A stretch of DNA of 64,000 nucleotides, from the NCBI GenBank assembly GCA_003402285.1, contig QFXG01000028.1, forward strand, positions 295,422-359,421, read 5' to 3'. This document shows, one piece after another, positions 18,564-27,769 of the stretch; within the stretch, counting starts at the first letter, position 1, and each line of letters begins with the position of its first letter. The notes below the pieces were generated by a model, which saw only the letters and a list, made by a program, of their open reading frames with translations, was not told where the DNA came from and searched no databases. Made by a program: the position numbers and the translations under genes. Source of the DNA: Candidatus Nitrotoga sp. SPKER. Lineage in GTDB: Bacteria; Pseudomonadota; Gammaproteobacteria; Burkholderiales; Gallionellaceae.

Positions 18564-19550
18564 ATGAACAAAGCCATCTTTGCTACCCCACGCGCACTTG
18601 ATTTAGCGCGCGAGGTATTACACATTGAAGCCGCAGCTGTGTTGGCTCTTACACAACGTATAGATGAAAATTTTCTGCAGGCATTAAATATTATTTTAGC
18701 CTGCGAAGGCCGTGTGATTGTGAGTGGTATGGGTAAGTCTGGTCATATTGCACGCAAGATCGCCGCTACACTTTCCAGCACGGGTACGCCAGCGTATTTT
18801 GTACATCCCGCCGAAGCGAGCCACGGCGATTTAGGCATGATTACCGCTAAAGACGTATTTATTGCGTTATCGTATTCTGGAGAAAGTCAGGAATTACTTA
18901 CTATCGTGCCAGTCATCAAACGTCAGGGAGCACGGTTGATTAGCCTGACCGGCAATCCGCGATCCAGCCTGGCAGAGGCGGCAGACGCGCACCTTGATGC
19001 TGCGGTGGACAAGGAAGCTTGCCCGCTAGGGCTTGCGCCTACCGCCAGCACAACGGCAGCGCTGGCATTGGGTGATGCACTGGCCGTGGCGCTGCTGGAT
19101 GCCAAAGGGTTCGGAGAGGAAGATTTTGCGCGCTCGCATCCTGGCGGCAGCTTGGGTCGCCGTTTGCTGACCCATGTGCGCGACATTATGCATGCCGGCA
19201 AGGGGGTGCCTGTTGTGAATCAAAATGCAACACTGGCCGAGGCGGTGCTTGAAATCTCTAGTAAAGGGTTGGGCATGACTGCCATTGTAGACGATGCTCG
19301 GCAGGTGCTGGGCATCTATACGGATGGAGATTTACGCCGTACGCTGGAAAAGCGTGTTGATTTCGCCACTACTGCAGTCAGCTCCGTTATGTCGCGCAAT
19401 CCGCGCAGTATTAAGCCGGATGCACTGGCAGCCGAAGCGGTGCAGATCATGGAACAATATAATATTAGCCAGATGCTGGTGATAGATTCCAACAATAAGC
19501 TGGTGGGGGCTCTGAATATGCATGATCTGCTGCGTGCGAAAGTGATTTGA
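18564..19550 (+). CDS. kdsD: D-arabinose 5-phosphate isomerase
   Basis: Interconverts ribulose 5-phosphate and arabinose 5-phosphate, the first step to Kdo for LPS. It has 328 residues: an N-terminal SIS sugar-isomerase domain (about 35-180; SGMGKSGHIARKIAATLSSTGTPA, HPAEASHGDLGMI) followed by two CBS domains (about 205-325; VRDIMHAG, VSSVMSRNPRS). It begins a new transcript (promoter at 18525-18555) and is followed immediately by kdsC and the lpt genes, so Kdo synthesis and LPS export are co-expressed. Confidence 0.95.
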   Translation: MNKAIFATPRALDLAREVLHIEAAAVLALTQRIDENFLQALNIILACEGRVIVSGMGKSGHIARKIAATLSSTGTPAYFVHPAEASHGDLGMITAKDVFIALSYSGESQELLTIVPVIKRQGARLISLTGNPRSSLAEAADAHLDAAVDKEACPLGLAPTASTTAALALGDALAVALLDAKGFGEEDFARSHPGGSLGRRLLTHVRDIMHAGKGVPVVNQNATLAEAVLEISSKGLGMTAIVDDARQVLGIYTDGDLRRTLEKRVDFATTAVSSVMSRNPRSIKPDALAAEAVQIMEQYNISQMLVIDSNNKLVGALNMHDLLRAKVI

Positions 19551-20068
19551 TGTCGTTAAATCAAGCACAGTCCATTCGCCTCATTGCCTTTGATGTGGAC
19601 GGCATTATGACGGATGGCGGCCTTTATTTAACCGACTCCGGTGAAGAATTTAAGCGCTTCAATTCGCTTGACGGACAGGGCTTAAAAATGCTCAAAGCAT
19701 CCGGTGTGGAACTGGCCATCATTACCGGTCGGACCTCCCGCTGTGTAGAGCTACGCGCGCACCACCTCGGCATCTCGCACCTGTATCAAGGTGTTCATGA
19801 CAAGTTTGCTAGCATGCAAAAAATGCTTGCTCAACTTAAGCTGTCCTTGGATGTCGTCGCTTTTATGGGTGATGATGTAATAGATCTACCGGTAATGCTT
19901 CGTGTCGGTTTGGCTATCAGTGTGCCGAGTGCACCACAAATAGTGCGCGATCGCGCTCACTATATTACCGGCCGTGACGGCGGGCATGGCGCGGTACGTG
20001 AAGTATGCGAATTGCTGATGTCGGCGCAAGACACGCTAGATGCGCAATTTGCGCCTTATTTGGCATGA
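19550..20068 (+). CDS. kdsC: 3-deoxy-D-manno-octulosonate 8-phosphate phosphatase
   Basis: HAD-superfamily phosphatase that removes the phosphate from Kdo-8-phosphate. The nucleophile motif is DVDGIMTDGGLYL near residue 15, and the Mg-binding GDDVIDLPVM lies near residue 105. The protein is 172 residues, the compact C0-type HAD that works as a tetramer. The ATG at 19550 shares its A with the kdsD TGA stop. An in-frame TTG three bases earlier is less likely. It ends overlapping lptC. Confidence 0.95.
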   Translation: MSLNQAQSIRLIAFDVDGIMTDGGLYLTDSGEEFKRFNSLDGQGLKMLKASGVELAIITGRTSRCVELRAHHLGISHLYQGVHDKFASMQKMLAQLKLSLDVVAFMGDDVIDLPVMLRVGLAISVPSAPQIVRDRAHYITGRDGGHGAVREVCELLMSAQDTLDAQFAPYLA

Positions 20069-20658
20069 ATTATTCAGTCGTTATTGACCGTTTGCGCGCT
20101 TGGTTCACCGGTTTGCCGTTGCTATTGCTGCTACTGGCCGCAGCGTATTGGCTGGATCAGCAGGTACAGCCGCTGCCACCCGTACCCGACAGCAGCAAGC
20201 GCCACGACCCAGATTTTATTGTTAGTAAATTTGTTGCAACCACGCTGAATGAACAGGGTAAGCCGCGTTTCGTGATGGCTGCAAAAACAATGTTACATTA
20301 CCCAGATAACGATAGCACGTACCTGGAAGCGCCTGTACTTACCAGCTTTGATTTAGATCAGCCTCCCACGCATACCTCTGCAAATAATGGAATGGTATCA
20401 GGCAAGGGTGACGAAATATTTTTACGCGATAATGTAAAAATCGTGCGCAGTAACAATACCAAACAAAGAGACATGATATTCACCACTACTTATCTGCATG
20501 TGATTCCTGATCGCGGCTTGGCCGAAACAGACCAGCCTGTCACTATGGTCGATGGACGTAATATTGTGCACGCAGTAGGAATGAAATTTGATAATAAAGC
20601 GCGCATAGTAAAACTGCTTGCGCAAGTTAAAAGTGAATATGTGCCCGACAAAAATTAA
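20065..20658 (+). CDS. lptC: LPS export protein LptC
   Basis: Bitopic inner-membrane protein of the Lpt bridge that passes LPS from LptB2FG to LptA. The 197-residue product has one N-terminal membrane helix (about residues 14-31, FTGLPLLLLLLAAAYWL) and a periplasmic beta-jellyroll with repeated LptC/OstA-type strands (FLRDNVKIVRSN, TDQPVTMVDGRN). The ATG at 20065 overlaps the kdsC stop in ATGA. A more upstream in-frame start at 20005 would run through kdsC and is rejected. Confidence 0.92.
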   Translation: MNYSVVIDRLRAWFTGLPLLLLLLAAAYWLDQQVQPLPPVPDSSKRHDPDFIVSKFVATTLNEQGKPRFVMAAKTMLHYPDNDSTYLEAPVLTSFDLDQPPTHTSANNGMVSGKGDEIFLRDNVKIVRSNNTKQRDMIFTTTYLHVIPDRGLAETDQPVTMVDGRNIVHAVGMKFDNKARIVKLLAQVKSEYVPDKN

Positions 20659-21211
20659 ATATATCGCTCTACTCTGCATAGAGCTTATCTGTCATGTGCC
20701 GATCAGCCAGGCGGAGCTTGCCGACCGTGATAAGCCGATGCATTTAGAAGCAAATCAGCTCAGTATTGACGATGTCAAACAAATTAGTGTCTTTGAAGGC
20801 AAAGTGCAGCTCACTCAGGGTACGATGCTTATTAACGCCGATAAAGTTGTCGTAGTACAGGACAAGGAAGGATTCAAGCACGGTACGGCAACCGGACAAC
20901 CTGCCAGCTTTCGCCAGAAGCGCGATAATATTGACGGATATGTGGAAGGATATGGTGAGCGTATTGAATATGCCACCAAAACTGCAATCATAGATTTTTT
21001 CGGTCAGGCGCGTGTGAAGCAGGATCAGGATGAAGTGCGTGGTGAACATATTACCTATAACTCCAAAACTGAGGTATTTCAGGTAAACGGTATCTCCAAC
21101 AAGGGGCGCGTGCGCGCTATCATCCAACCTAAAAATAAGCGCTCTTCAGTTGGCGAACCGCTGTCAATCAGGCCGACAACAATACTAACCAAGCCTAACG
21201 AACATCAATGA
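20639..21211 (+). CDS. lptA: LPS-transport periplasmic bridge protein LptA
   Basis: Periplasmic OstA-domain protein that forms the filament carrying LPS across the periplasm. The product has a signal peptide (about residues 1-24, [13 protein letters not shown]) and then [38 protein letters not shown], the family core. The gene begins about 20 bp inside lptC. ATG 20639 is my choice. GTG 20633 and TTG 20618 are in frame and possible, and none has a good Shine-Dalgarno. Translation is probably coupled to lptC. The stop overlaps lptB. Confidence 0.9.
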   Translation: MCPTKIKYIALLCIELICHVPISQAELADRDKPMHLEANQLSIDDVKQISVFEGKVQLTQGTMLINADKVVVVQDKEGFKHGTATGQPASFRQKRDNIDGYVEGYGERIEYATKTAIIDFFGQARVKQDQDEVRGEHITYNSKTEVFQVNGISNKGRVRAIIQPKNKRSSVGEPLSIRPTTILTKPNEHQ

Positions 21212-21930
21212 GCGAGCTACGCGCCGTTGCACTGAAAAAGCGCTATCGATCCCGTACCGTCGTGCATGATGTTTCCCTGTCGGTACAGAGCGGAGAGGTG
21301 GTTGGGCTGCTTGGCCCTAACGGTGCTGGAAAGACCACCTGTTTCTACATGATTGTTGGACTGGTGGCAGCGGATGGAGGCGATATTTTCATCAATGGAC
21401 AGAACATTACCCATCTTCCCATTCATCGCCGCGCACGTTTGGGGTTAGGTTATCTGCCACAGGAAGCATCTATTTTTCGCCGCCTAACGGTCGCACAAAA
21501 TATTCAGGCTGTACTGGAATTACAAGATTACGATAACGATGAAATTCAAGCACGGCAGGACGAGTTGATGGAGGAATTGCATATCACTCATATACGAAAC
21601 AATCCAGCCGTCAGTCTGTCCGGAGGCGAACGACGACGTGTTGAAATCGCCCGCGCGTTGGCCACCAATCCACGCTTCATTCTGCTGGATGAACCGTTTG
21701 CAGGGGTGGATCCGATTGCCGTGCTGGACATTCAGAAAATCATTCGGTTTCTTAAAGAGCGGGACATTGGCGTGTTGATTACTGACCACAATGTGCGCGA
21801 AACATTAGGAATCTGCGACCGCGCCTATATTATTAACGCCGGGTCGGTAATGGCGGAAGGCAAACCCGACGAAATCATTTATAATGAAGGCGTGAGAAAA
21901 GTATATCTAGGCGAGCATTTCAAGCTATAA
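21208..21930 (+). CDS. lptB: LPS-transport ABC ATPase LptB
   Basis: Cytoplasmic ATPase that powers LPS extraction by LptFG. It has 240 residues with Walker [15 protein letters not shown]-loop [12 protein letters not shown], signature [16 protein letters not shown], Walker [14 protein letters not shown] and the H-loop [10 protein letters not shown]. It overlaps the lptA stop in ATGA. The membrane partners lptF and lptG are not in the window. Confidence 0.96.
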   Translation: MSELRAVALKKRYRSRTVVHDVSLSVQSGEVVGLLGPNGAGKTTCFYMIVGLVAADGGDIFINGQNITHLPIHRRARLGLGYLPQEASIFRRLTVAQNIQAVLELQDYDNDEIQARQDELMEELHITHIRNNPAVSLSGGERRRVEIARALATNPRFILLDEPFAGVDPIAVLDIQKIIRFLKERDIGVLITDHNVRETLGICDRAYIINAGSVMAEGKPDEIIYNEGVRKVYLGEHFKL

Positions 21931-21969
21931 ATGCACACTATGCGCCGCTCTTGTCCGTAAAATTTCGTA

Positions 21970-23397
21970 ATGAAACCCACATTACAGCTTAGGCAATCCC
22001 AGCAACTGACGCTTACCCCCCAGTTACAGCAAGCCATACGCTTGTTGCAGCTATCCACTCTGGAAGTGAACCAGGAAGTAGCACGCTTACTGGACGACAA
22101 TCCATTGTTAGAACGTGAAGATGAAGATGCGATGCAGCCCTATGCACATGGAGATGCTGCCGCTAGCGCTGTTGTAGATAATACCGAAGTAAAAGATGAA
22201 ATGCCGCAACAGGCCGATGAAGACTGGGTAAAAGAAGACTGGAATGAATCTTCTTTTTCCGCAGCCAGCGGGCCGGATGATGAGAAAGAAACACGTGCCG
22301 AAGTCGCGGCAGATACTCCAAGCCTGCGAGAGCATCTCATCTGGCAACTAAATATGAGTCAGCATGATGTGCGCGACCGAAAAATTATCGGTTTGCTGAT
22401 CGACGCATTGGACGGCAACGGTTATCTGGCGCAGCCGCTGGAAGAAATTGTCGAAATGCTACCAGAACAACTCGATATTACTTTGGATGACTTAGAAACT
22501 GCACTGGTGCAATTACAGCACTTGGATCAGCCAGGCATAGCCGCACGTACCTTAAGTGAATGCCTTACGCTACAACTCAAAGCGCTCCCAGAAGATACGC
22601 CGTGCCGCGATCTGGCACTGCGCTTGGTGTCGCAATACCTCAACCTGCTGGGCGCACACGATTTTACCAAGCTGAAAAAAGTCCTTCGCTGTGACGATGA
22701 CGCATTGCGCACAGCACAATCACTCATCACCCATCTGCAACCAAGACCTGGCGCTGAATTTGAACAACGAGCTGCAGACTATGTTGTGCCCGATGTGGTG
22801 GTAGAATTCCGCCACGGTAACTGGCATGTACGGCTAAATCAGGGCGCTATGCCGCGCCTGCGCGTTAATCAAATGTATGCCAATATCTTGCAACAGGGCA
22901 ATGAAAAAAACGTACAGCAGTTGGCCGGCCAATTGCAGGAAGCGCGCTGGTTTATCAAAAATTTGCAACAGCGTTTCGATACTATTTTGCGTGTATCACA
23001 GACAATCGTTGATCGCCAGCGCAATTTTTTAGAGCACGGTGATACAGCTATGTGCCCACTGGTACTGCGCGAAATCGCAGAACAGCTTGATCTGCATGAA
23101 TCCACCATTTCCCGTGTGACTACGCAGAAATTCATGCTCACTCCGCGTGGCATTTATGAACTCAAGTATTTTTTCTGCAGCGGAATCGCGACCGAAAGTG
23201 GCGGTACGTGTTCTTCCACGGCGATCCGCGCACTTATCAAGCAGCTAGTCAACCAGGAAGATGCACGTCAGCCCCTAACCGACAGCCGCATGTCTGAAAT
23301 TCTGGCACAACAGGGCATATTGGTTGCCCGGCGTACCGTGGCAAAATACCGGGAATTGCTGAATATCCTCCCAGTTAATCTTCGTAAATCACTCTAA
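21970..23397 (+). CDS. rpoN: RNA polymerase sigma-54 factor
   Basis: Alternative sigma factor that needs bacterial enhancer-binding ATPases and reads -24/-12 promoters. It has 475 residues: glutamine-rich Region I (LRQSQQLTLTPQLQQAIRLLQ), an acidic Region II, the core-binding domain, a helix-turn-helix (ESTISRVTTQKFM) and the RpoN box ARRTVAKYREL (453-463). It sits in the conserved order lptB-rpoN-hpf-ptsN. No sigma-54 activator is present in the window. Confidence 0.97.
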   Translation: MKPTLQLRQSQQLTLTPQLQQAIRLLQLSTLEVNQEVARLLDDNPLLEREDEDAMQPYAHGDAAASAVVDNTEVKDEMPQQADEDWVKEDWNESSFSAASGPDDEKETRAEVAADTPSLREHLIWQLNMSQHDVRDRKIIGLLIDALDGNGYLAQPLEEIVEMLPEQLDITLDDLETALVQLQHLDQPGIAARTLSECLTLQLKALPEDTPCRDLALRLVSQYLNLLGAHDFTKLKKVLRCDDDALRTAQSLITHLQPRPGAEFEQRAADYVVPDVVVEFRHGNWHVRLNQGAMPRLRVNQMYANILQQGNEKNVQQLAGQLQEARWFIKNLQQRFDTILRVSQTIVDRQRNFLEHGDTAMCPLVLREIAEQLDLHESTISRVTTQKFMLTPRGIYELKYFFCSGIATESGGTCSSTAIRALIKQLVNQEDARQPLTDSRMSEILAQQGILVARRTVAKYRELLNILPVNLRKSL

Positions 23398-23413
23398 CCA
23401 TAAGGAGCAGACC

Positions 23414-23743
23414 ATGAACCTCAATCTCAGCGGACACCATTTGGAAATTACCCCCGCCATTCGCGAGCACGTGGTAAGTAAACTCGGCAAAATCGAACGT
23501 CACTTCGACAATATGATTGATGTCAATGTTATTCTTTCAGTGGAAAAATTAAAACAAAAGGCCGAAGCCAACGTTCATTTGAGCGGCAAGACGATTTTTG
23601 TGGAATCGGATGATACAAACTTATATGTTGCGATTGATAATCTGATCGAAAAACTGGATCGTCAAATTATCAAGCATAAAGAAAAACATGCCGCTCGTCG
23701 TCATGATGACTCTGGTAACCCTCCGGCAGTGGGACAAGAATGA
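23414..23743 (+). CDS. hpf: Ribosome hibernation-promoting factor
   Basis: Short-form HPF/RaiA family protein (109 residues) that binds the 30S decoding region and promotes ribosome dimers in stationary phase. Typical features are the N-terminal MNLNLSGHHLEITPAIREHV and the basic stretch KLDRQIIKHKEKHAARR. AAGGAG lies immediately upstream of the ATG. It lies 16 bases after rpoN, a linkage conserved across proteobacteria. Confidence 0.94.
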   Translation: MNLNLSGHHLEITPAIREHVVSKLGKIERHFDNMIDVNVILSVEKLKQKAEANVHLSGKTIFVESDDTNLYVAIDNLIEKLDRQIIKHKEKHAARRHDDSGNPPAVGQE

Positions 23744-23749
23744 TAGCAA

Positions 23750-23766
23750 GGCGGCTTACGACCGCC
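23750..23766 (+). repeat. Hairpin between hpf and ptsN
   Basis: GGCGG-cttacga-CCGCC, a 5-bp GC stem followed by a CCTTCCTTATTTTT tail. It is possibly a partial terminator or an mRNA-stabilising hairpin inside the rpoN operon. Confidence 0.4.
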
Positions 23767-23794
23767 CCTTCCTTATTTTTGAAGTGCTTTAATT

Positions 23795-24250
23795 ATGAAC
23801 CTGATCAGTAAAGTCCTGCCCCTTGAGAACGTCATACTGGACGCCGATTCCACCAGTAAAAAACGGGTTTTTGAAAGAGTGGGGGTATTATTTGAAAACA
23901 CTCAAAAAATTGCACGTAGCCAAGTATTCGATAGCCTGTTTGCGCGCGAGAAGCTTGGCTCGACAGGCTTGGGGCATAGCGTGGCTATTCCGCATGGTCG
24001 CATCAAAGGCCTGCGTGATGCGATTGCTGCTTTTGTCAAGACACAAGCATTGATTCCGTTCGACGCACCAGATAGTCAACCGGTAAATCTGATTTTTGTG
24101 TTGTTAGTGCCGGAACGGGCTACCGATCTGCACTTGCAACTGCTTGGAGAGCTGGCGCAAATGTTCAGCGATAAAACCTTCCGCGAACAAATACGGGATA
24201 GCAATGATGTAGGGGTAATTCATCAATTGTTTACTCACTGGGCGATGTGA
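23795..24250 (+). CDS. ptsN: Nitrogen-PTS EIIA-type regulatory protein
   Basis: EIIA-Ntr homologue of 151 residues. It is phosphorylated on the histidine in GLGHSVAIPHGRIKG (near residue 68) and acts as a regulator of potassium, nitrogen and envelope functions instead of sugar uptake. It overlaps the possible GTG start of hprK. EI-Ntr and NPr genes are not in this window. Confidence 0.93.
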   Translation: MNLISKVLPLENVILDADSTSKKRVFERVGVLFENTQKIARSQVFDSLFAREKLGSTGLGHSVAIPHGRIKGLRDAIAAFVKTQALIPFDAPDSQPVNLIFVLLVPERATDLHLQLLGELAQMFSDKTFREQIRDSNDVGVIHQLFTHWAM

Positions 24251-24255
24251 AAATA

Positions 24256-25194
24256 ATGGCACAGGTCAATATTCAGCAGTTGTTCGAGGACAAGCAGGAA
24301 CAGCTGGCATTGAGCTGGGTCGCCGGAGCGAATGGTGCTGCGAAGATAATTGATAGTGATTTAGTCAGTGCATCTAACAATGGTTTGATTGGCCACCTTA
24401 ATTTGATCCATCCGAATTGGGTGCAAGTATTAAGTGAAATTGAAGTCGACCATCTCCAAGGGCTTTCGCCCACTGCGTTCGCAGAAGCGCTAATGCAACT
24501 TGAACGTTGCGGTACGTTATGCCTGATTATGGCTGGCACGGATAAAATTCCGCAAGAGTTGATCATTTACGCTAATCGCACACATACACCGCTATTCCGT
24601 TCCCCTCTGCCCAGCGTACATTTGATGTGGCTGGTGCGTCATTACATTGTCAAAGCGCTGGCGGAATCGACCACGCGCCACGGTGTATTTCTTGATGTAT
24701 TGGGCGTGGGAGTACTGGTCACAGGTGATAGCGGCATAGGCAAGAGTGAACTGGGACTGGAGCTTATTACACGCGGCAATGGCTTAGTAGCGGACGATAT
24801 TACCGAACTGTATCGTATTTCTCCGGAAACACTGGAAGGGCGCTGCCCGGAATTGTTACGTGATTTCCTTGAAGTGCGGGGGTTGGGTGTACTTAATATT
24901 CGCACCATGTTTGGTGAAACTGCGGTGCGGCGCAAAAAAAGTTTAAAACTTATTGTGCATTTACATCGCCCTCTACGCGGTGATCTTTCTCATTTGGAAC
25001 GTTTGCCGCTAGTGGCTAGCTATCAGGAAATTCTGGGAGTGAAAATTAGTACGGTAAGCATTCCGGTCATGGCCGGGCGCAACCTTGCGGTACTGGTAGA
25101 AGCAGCAGCACGTAATTTTGTGCTTCAGCAACGTGGTATTGACAGTATGCAAGAATTTATCAGTCGTCACGAGCAGCAAATGCAGGATCAATAA
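24256..25194 (+). CDS. hprK: HPr kinase/phosphorylase
   Basis: Bifunctional enzyme that phosphorylates HPr on serine and reverses it. The C-terminal catalytic domain has a P-loop GDSGIGKSELGLEL (about residue 155) and the HprK signature ELRDFLEVRGLGVLNIRTMFG. An N-terminal DRTGG-like domain precedes it. The start could be GTG 24247, which overlaps the ptsN stop, or ATG 24256. I chose ATG because relatives begin near MAQVNIQQLF. In proteobacteria it acts with ptsN and rapZ in regulation instead of classical sugar PTS. Confidence 0.93.
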   Translation: MAQVNIQQLFEDKQEQLALSWVAGANGAAKIIDSDLVSASNNGLIGHLNLIHPNWVQVLSEIEVDHLQGLSPTAFAEALMQLERCGTLCLIMAGTDKIPQELIIYANRTHTPLFRSPLPSVHLMWLVRHYIVKALAESTTRHGVFLDVLGVGVLVTGDSGIGKSELGLELITRGNGLVADDITELYRISPETLEGRCPELLRDFLEVRGLGVLNIRTMFGETAVRRKKSLKLIVHLHRPLRGDLSHLERLPLVASYQEILGVKISTVSIPVMAGRNLAVLVEAAARNFVLQQRGIDSMQEFISRHEQQMQDQ

Positions 25195-25197
25195 ATC

Positions 25198-26067
25198 ATG
25201 CAATTATTTCTGATCAGCGGCCTCTCCGGTTCAGGAAAAAGCGTAGCGCTTAAAGCGCTGGAAGATAGTGGATACTATTGTGTGGACAATTTGCCCGCTG
25301 CATTGTTGCCCGTCCTCGTGGAAAATTTGCATCAGACGGGTAATACACGCATTGCTGTCAGCATAGACGTTCGCAGTGGCGACAGTGTAAAGCAACTACC
25401 ACATTATATTGAACGGCTGAAGCAACAGGGTATAGATGTGCACTTGCTCTTCCTTGACGCGCAGACCGACACGTTGGTGAAACGCTTTTCCGAAACGCGT
25501 CGCCGTCATCCGCTGCGTAATGCTTTACCTGCGGCACAAACCAATGAAGGGCTTACCTTGCCGGAATGCGTACAACTCGAGCGCGAAATGCTGGCCGAGA
25601 TCAGTAACATCGGTCATCGCATTGATACCAGCGAACTCGGCGCCAATGCCTTGCGTGCATGGGTCAAAGATTTTAAGAGTGTTGACCGTGCACGCATTAC
25701 GTTACTGTTCCAATCGTTTGGTTTTAAGAATGGTATTCCGCTCGATGCTGATTTGGTGTTCGACGTACGCTGCCTACCTAATCCGCATTACGATCCCGTA
25801 CTGCGGCCACTAACCGGACGTGATGCGGCAGTAATTGAATTTCTCGAACGCAACCAAAACGTACAAAAAATGTGTGAAGATATCCGCAGTTTTGTCGAAA
25901 ATTGGCTACCTTGTTTCATTGCGGATAACCGCAGCTATCTCACCGTCGCCATTGGATGCACAGGCGGTCAACATCGTTCGGTTTACTTGGTGGAAAAGCT
26001 TGCTCGTTATTTTAAATTGCAACAGCAAGTACTGTTGCGTCACCGCGAATTAGGTAGCACTTATTGA
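25198..26067 (+). CDS. rapZ: RNase adapter protein / nucleotide-binding protein RapZ
   Basis: A 289-residue YvcJ/RapZ family protein with P-loop GLSGSGKS (residues 8-15). The C-terminal domain carries FVENWLPCF and [17 protein letters not shown], the phosphate/RNA-binding part. In enterobacteria RapZ binds GlmZ sRNA and RNase E to control glmS. Whether that circuit exists here is unknown. It starts three bases after hprK and ends the long rpoN operon. Confidence 0.94.
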   Translation: MQLFLISGLSGSGKSVALKALEDSGYYCVDNLPAALLPVLVENLHQTGNTRIAVSIDVRSGDSVKQLPHYIERLKQQGIDVHLLFLDAQTDTLVKRFSETRRRHPLRNALPAAQTNEGLTLPECVQLEREMLAEISNIGHRIDTSELGANALRAWVKDFKSVDRARITLLFQSFGFKNGIPLDADLVFDVRCLPNPHYDPVLRPLTGRDAAVIEFLERNQNVQKMCEDIRSFVENWLPCFIADNRSYLTVAIGCTGGQHRSVYLVEKLARYFKLQQQVLLRHRELGSTY

Positions 26068-26398
26068 TTTTGTATAATTTTATGACTAGTTACATTACTG
26101 TAACGGTCAGTTCTGTATAGCAGCAAATCCAGAGGCTTCTCAGAGTACTTTGATTTAAACCCTTTTGAATGTATTTTGGTGCGGGATGATGGAATGTTGC
26201 TTCGCATTGCTATTCACGATATTCAATAATCATTTTGCTATTGGCACCCATTAACTTACACACGCAGTAGCAAAATGCTAAGTAAAGTGCTGCTACCGCG
26301 TAACAAAATTATTTCTGTGCTCGGTTTAATCGCAACACATTCTCTGAACGAATTAAAGATTGAGCTCGAAGCACCCAAAATAACTGAGTGAAAAGCAC
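26068..26398. other. Intergenic region rapZ-ubiX
   Basis: 331 bases without a recognisable gene. It holds a perfect 10-bp inverted repeat, CATTTTGCTA (26231-26240) and TAGCAAAATG (26268-26277), with a 27-base loop. A 38-codon open frame (26275-26391) begins in the right arm. It has no Shine-Dalgarno or recognisable product. No clear intrinsic terminator for rapZ or promoter for ubiX is seen. Confidence 0.5.
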
Positions 26399-26998
26399 AT
26401 GAAAACTATCATACTCGCTCTAACCGGTGCATCCGGCTTACCCTATGCCATGCGATTGCTTGAGTGCCTACTCCAAAGTGGTCAGCGTGTGCACCTAGTT
26501 TATTCCCAAGCGGCACAAATAGTCGCTAAACAAGAGTTGAATTTTGTGTTGCCCAACCGCCCACAAGATGCGGAAGAAATCTTGGCAGAACGGCTCGGTG
26601 AGGTTAGCGGCAAACTGCGCGTATTTGGGCGTGATGACTGGTTTGCACCCATGGCCTCCGGCTCTAATCCTGGCGACGCAATGGTAATTTGCCCCTGTAC
26701 TATGGGTACGCTGGCAGCGGTAGCGGCGGGGTTAAGCGACGACCTCATCACCCGTGCAGCCGATGTTATGCTGAAGGAAAAGCGTCCGTTGATTTTAGTG
26801 CCGCGCGAAACCCCGTTTTCCGCCATCCATCTGGAAAACATGCTTAAACTTAGTCACGCCGGCACGGTCATTCTGCCGCCCAATCCGGGTTTTTACTATC
26901 ACCCGCAAAGCGTGCAAGATTTGGTAGATTTTGTGGTGGCAAAGATACTTGATCACTTGGACGTGGAGCACAAGTTAGTGAGGCGGTGGGGAGAATAA
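26399..26998 (+). CDS. ubiX: Flavin prenyltransferase UbiX
   Basis: Attaches a dimethylallyl group to FMN to make prenyl-FMN, the cofactor of UbiD-type decarboxylases. The 199-residue product begins KTIILALTGASGLPYAMRLL, with the flavin-binding TGASG at 9-13. It also contains CPCTMGTLAAVAAGLSDDLI and the conserved LVPRETPFSAIHLENMLKL region. The gene stands alone here, about 24 kb from its client ubiD (1086-2552). Confidence 0.95.
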   Translation: MKTIILALTGASGLPYAMRLLECLLQSGQRVHLVYSQAAQIVAKQELNFVLPNRPQDAEEILAERLGEVSGKLRVFGRDDWFAPMASGSNPGDAMVICPCTMGTLAAVAAGLSDDLITRAADVMLKEKRPLILVPRETPFSAIHLENMLKLSHAGTVILPPNPGFYYHPQSVQDLVDFVVAKILDHLDVEHKLVRRWGE

Positions 26999-27218
26999 TA
27001 ATAGGTTGCGCGAAGGACCGTTACACTTGCAGCTATCACGGATGATGGAAACTGCGGGTTAAAAGGTGCGATAAAATTTGTGTAAATTTTTTCTGATTCA
27101 ACTCTGTAACTTAACGCATAACCCCCCAAACTGACTTATATCTTGTATTGCTTCCATAGAGCGCATACCTTAAACCAGCTGTTGGCAGAGCAATTTAAAA
27201 CTATTGTTGGCTATTCAT

Positions 27219-27248
27219 TTGACTGGTCAGGTTTTTTTAAACTATAGT
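27219..27248 (+). promoter_or_regulatory. Promoter for zapB-like/zapA genes, predicted leaderless
   Basis: TTGACT (27219-27224), an 18-bp spacer and TATAGT (27243-27248). The -10 ends seven bases before the ATG at 27256, so the transcript should begin at or one base before the start codon. No Shine-Dalgarno is in the interval (TCGCTTC). Confidence 0.65.
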
Positions 27249-27255
27249 TCGCTTC

Positions 27256-27450
27256 ATGCAAGCAGAATTAGACGTATTGGAAAGCAAGTTGGCTCAATTG
27301 GTGCAATTGACTATACGTTTGCGCGAAGAAAACCATCACCTGCGTAAAGAATTGGCTCAGGCGCTAAGCCAAGGCCGTCAATGTCACGATAAAATTGACA
27401 CTGTTAAGTCGCGTTTAGAGCGACTGCTGGCACAATTACCTGAAGAATAA
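27256..27450 (+). CDS. Small coiled-coil protein, ZapB-like
   Basis: A 64-residue protein that is almost entirely heptad-repeat coiled coil (LDVLESKLAQLVQLTIRLRE). It matches the short conserved family found directly upstream of zapA in beta- and gammaproteobacteria. The pairing with zapA and the ZapB-like form suggest a cell-division role at the Z ring, by inference only. It ends two bases before the zapA ATG. Its own ATG has a strong promoter immediately upstream and no Shine-Dalgarno. Confidence 0.8.
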   Translation: MQAELDVLESKLAQLVQLTIRLREENHHLRKELAQALSQGRQCHDKIDTVKSRLERLLAQLPEE

Positions 27451-27452
27451 AC

Positions 27453-27767
27453 ATGAGCAGCGAAAGTGCAAAAACGCTTGATGTCACAATCCTCGATCGG
27501 GAGTTTCGTGTTGTCTGCTCAGAAGCAGAACGCCCTGAACTGCTCGATGCGGTCGCTTATCTTGATAAAAAAATGCATGAGATTCGCGATATTGGTAAGG
27601 TTGTTACGATTGAGCGTATTGCAATCATGTCTGCTTTGAATATTGCTCATGAATTACTGACCACACGTCTCGGCTCGGGTTTTGACATGGGTGAATTTAA
27701 GGGTAGAATGAGACGCATAGAAGCAACTATCGACGCGGCATTGACCGAACAAGATGAATTGTTTTAA
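27453..27767 (+). CDS. zapA: Cell division protein ZapA
   Basis: A 104-residue FtsZ-associated protein that bundles protofilaments at the Z ring. Family features: the N-terminal globular part LDVTILDREFRVVCSEAERPELLDAVAYLDKKM and the long C-terminal helix IERIAIMSALNIAHELL. As in many proteobacteria it is directly followed by the 6S RNA gene. Confidence 0.92.
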   Translation: MSSESAKTLDVTILDREFRVVCSEAERPELLDAVAYLDKKMHEIRDIGKVVTIERIAIMSALNIAHELLTTRLGSGFDMGEFKGRMRRIEATIDAALTEQDELF

Positions 27768-27769
27768 GT

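Noticed and set aside
20005-20064. Upstream start for lptC overlapping kdsC
   Set aside because: It would add 20 residues before the membrane anchor. ATG 20065 overlaps the kdsC stop in the standard ATGA.
26275-26391. 38-codon frame upstream of ubiX
   Set aside because: No ribosome-binding site or family similarity. It starts inside an inverted-repeat arm and is probably chance.
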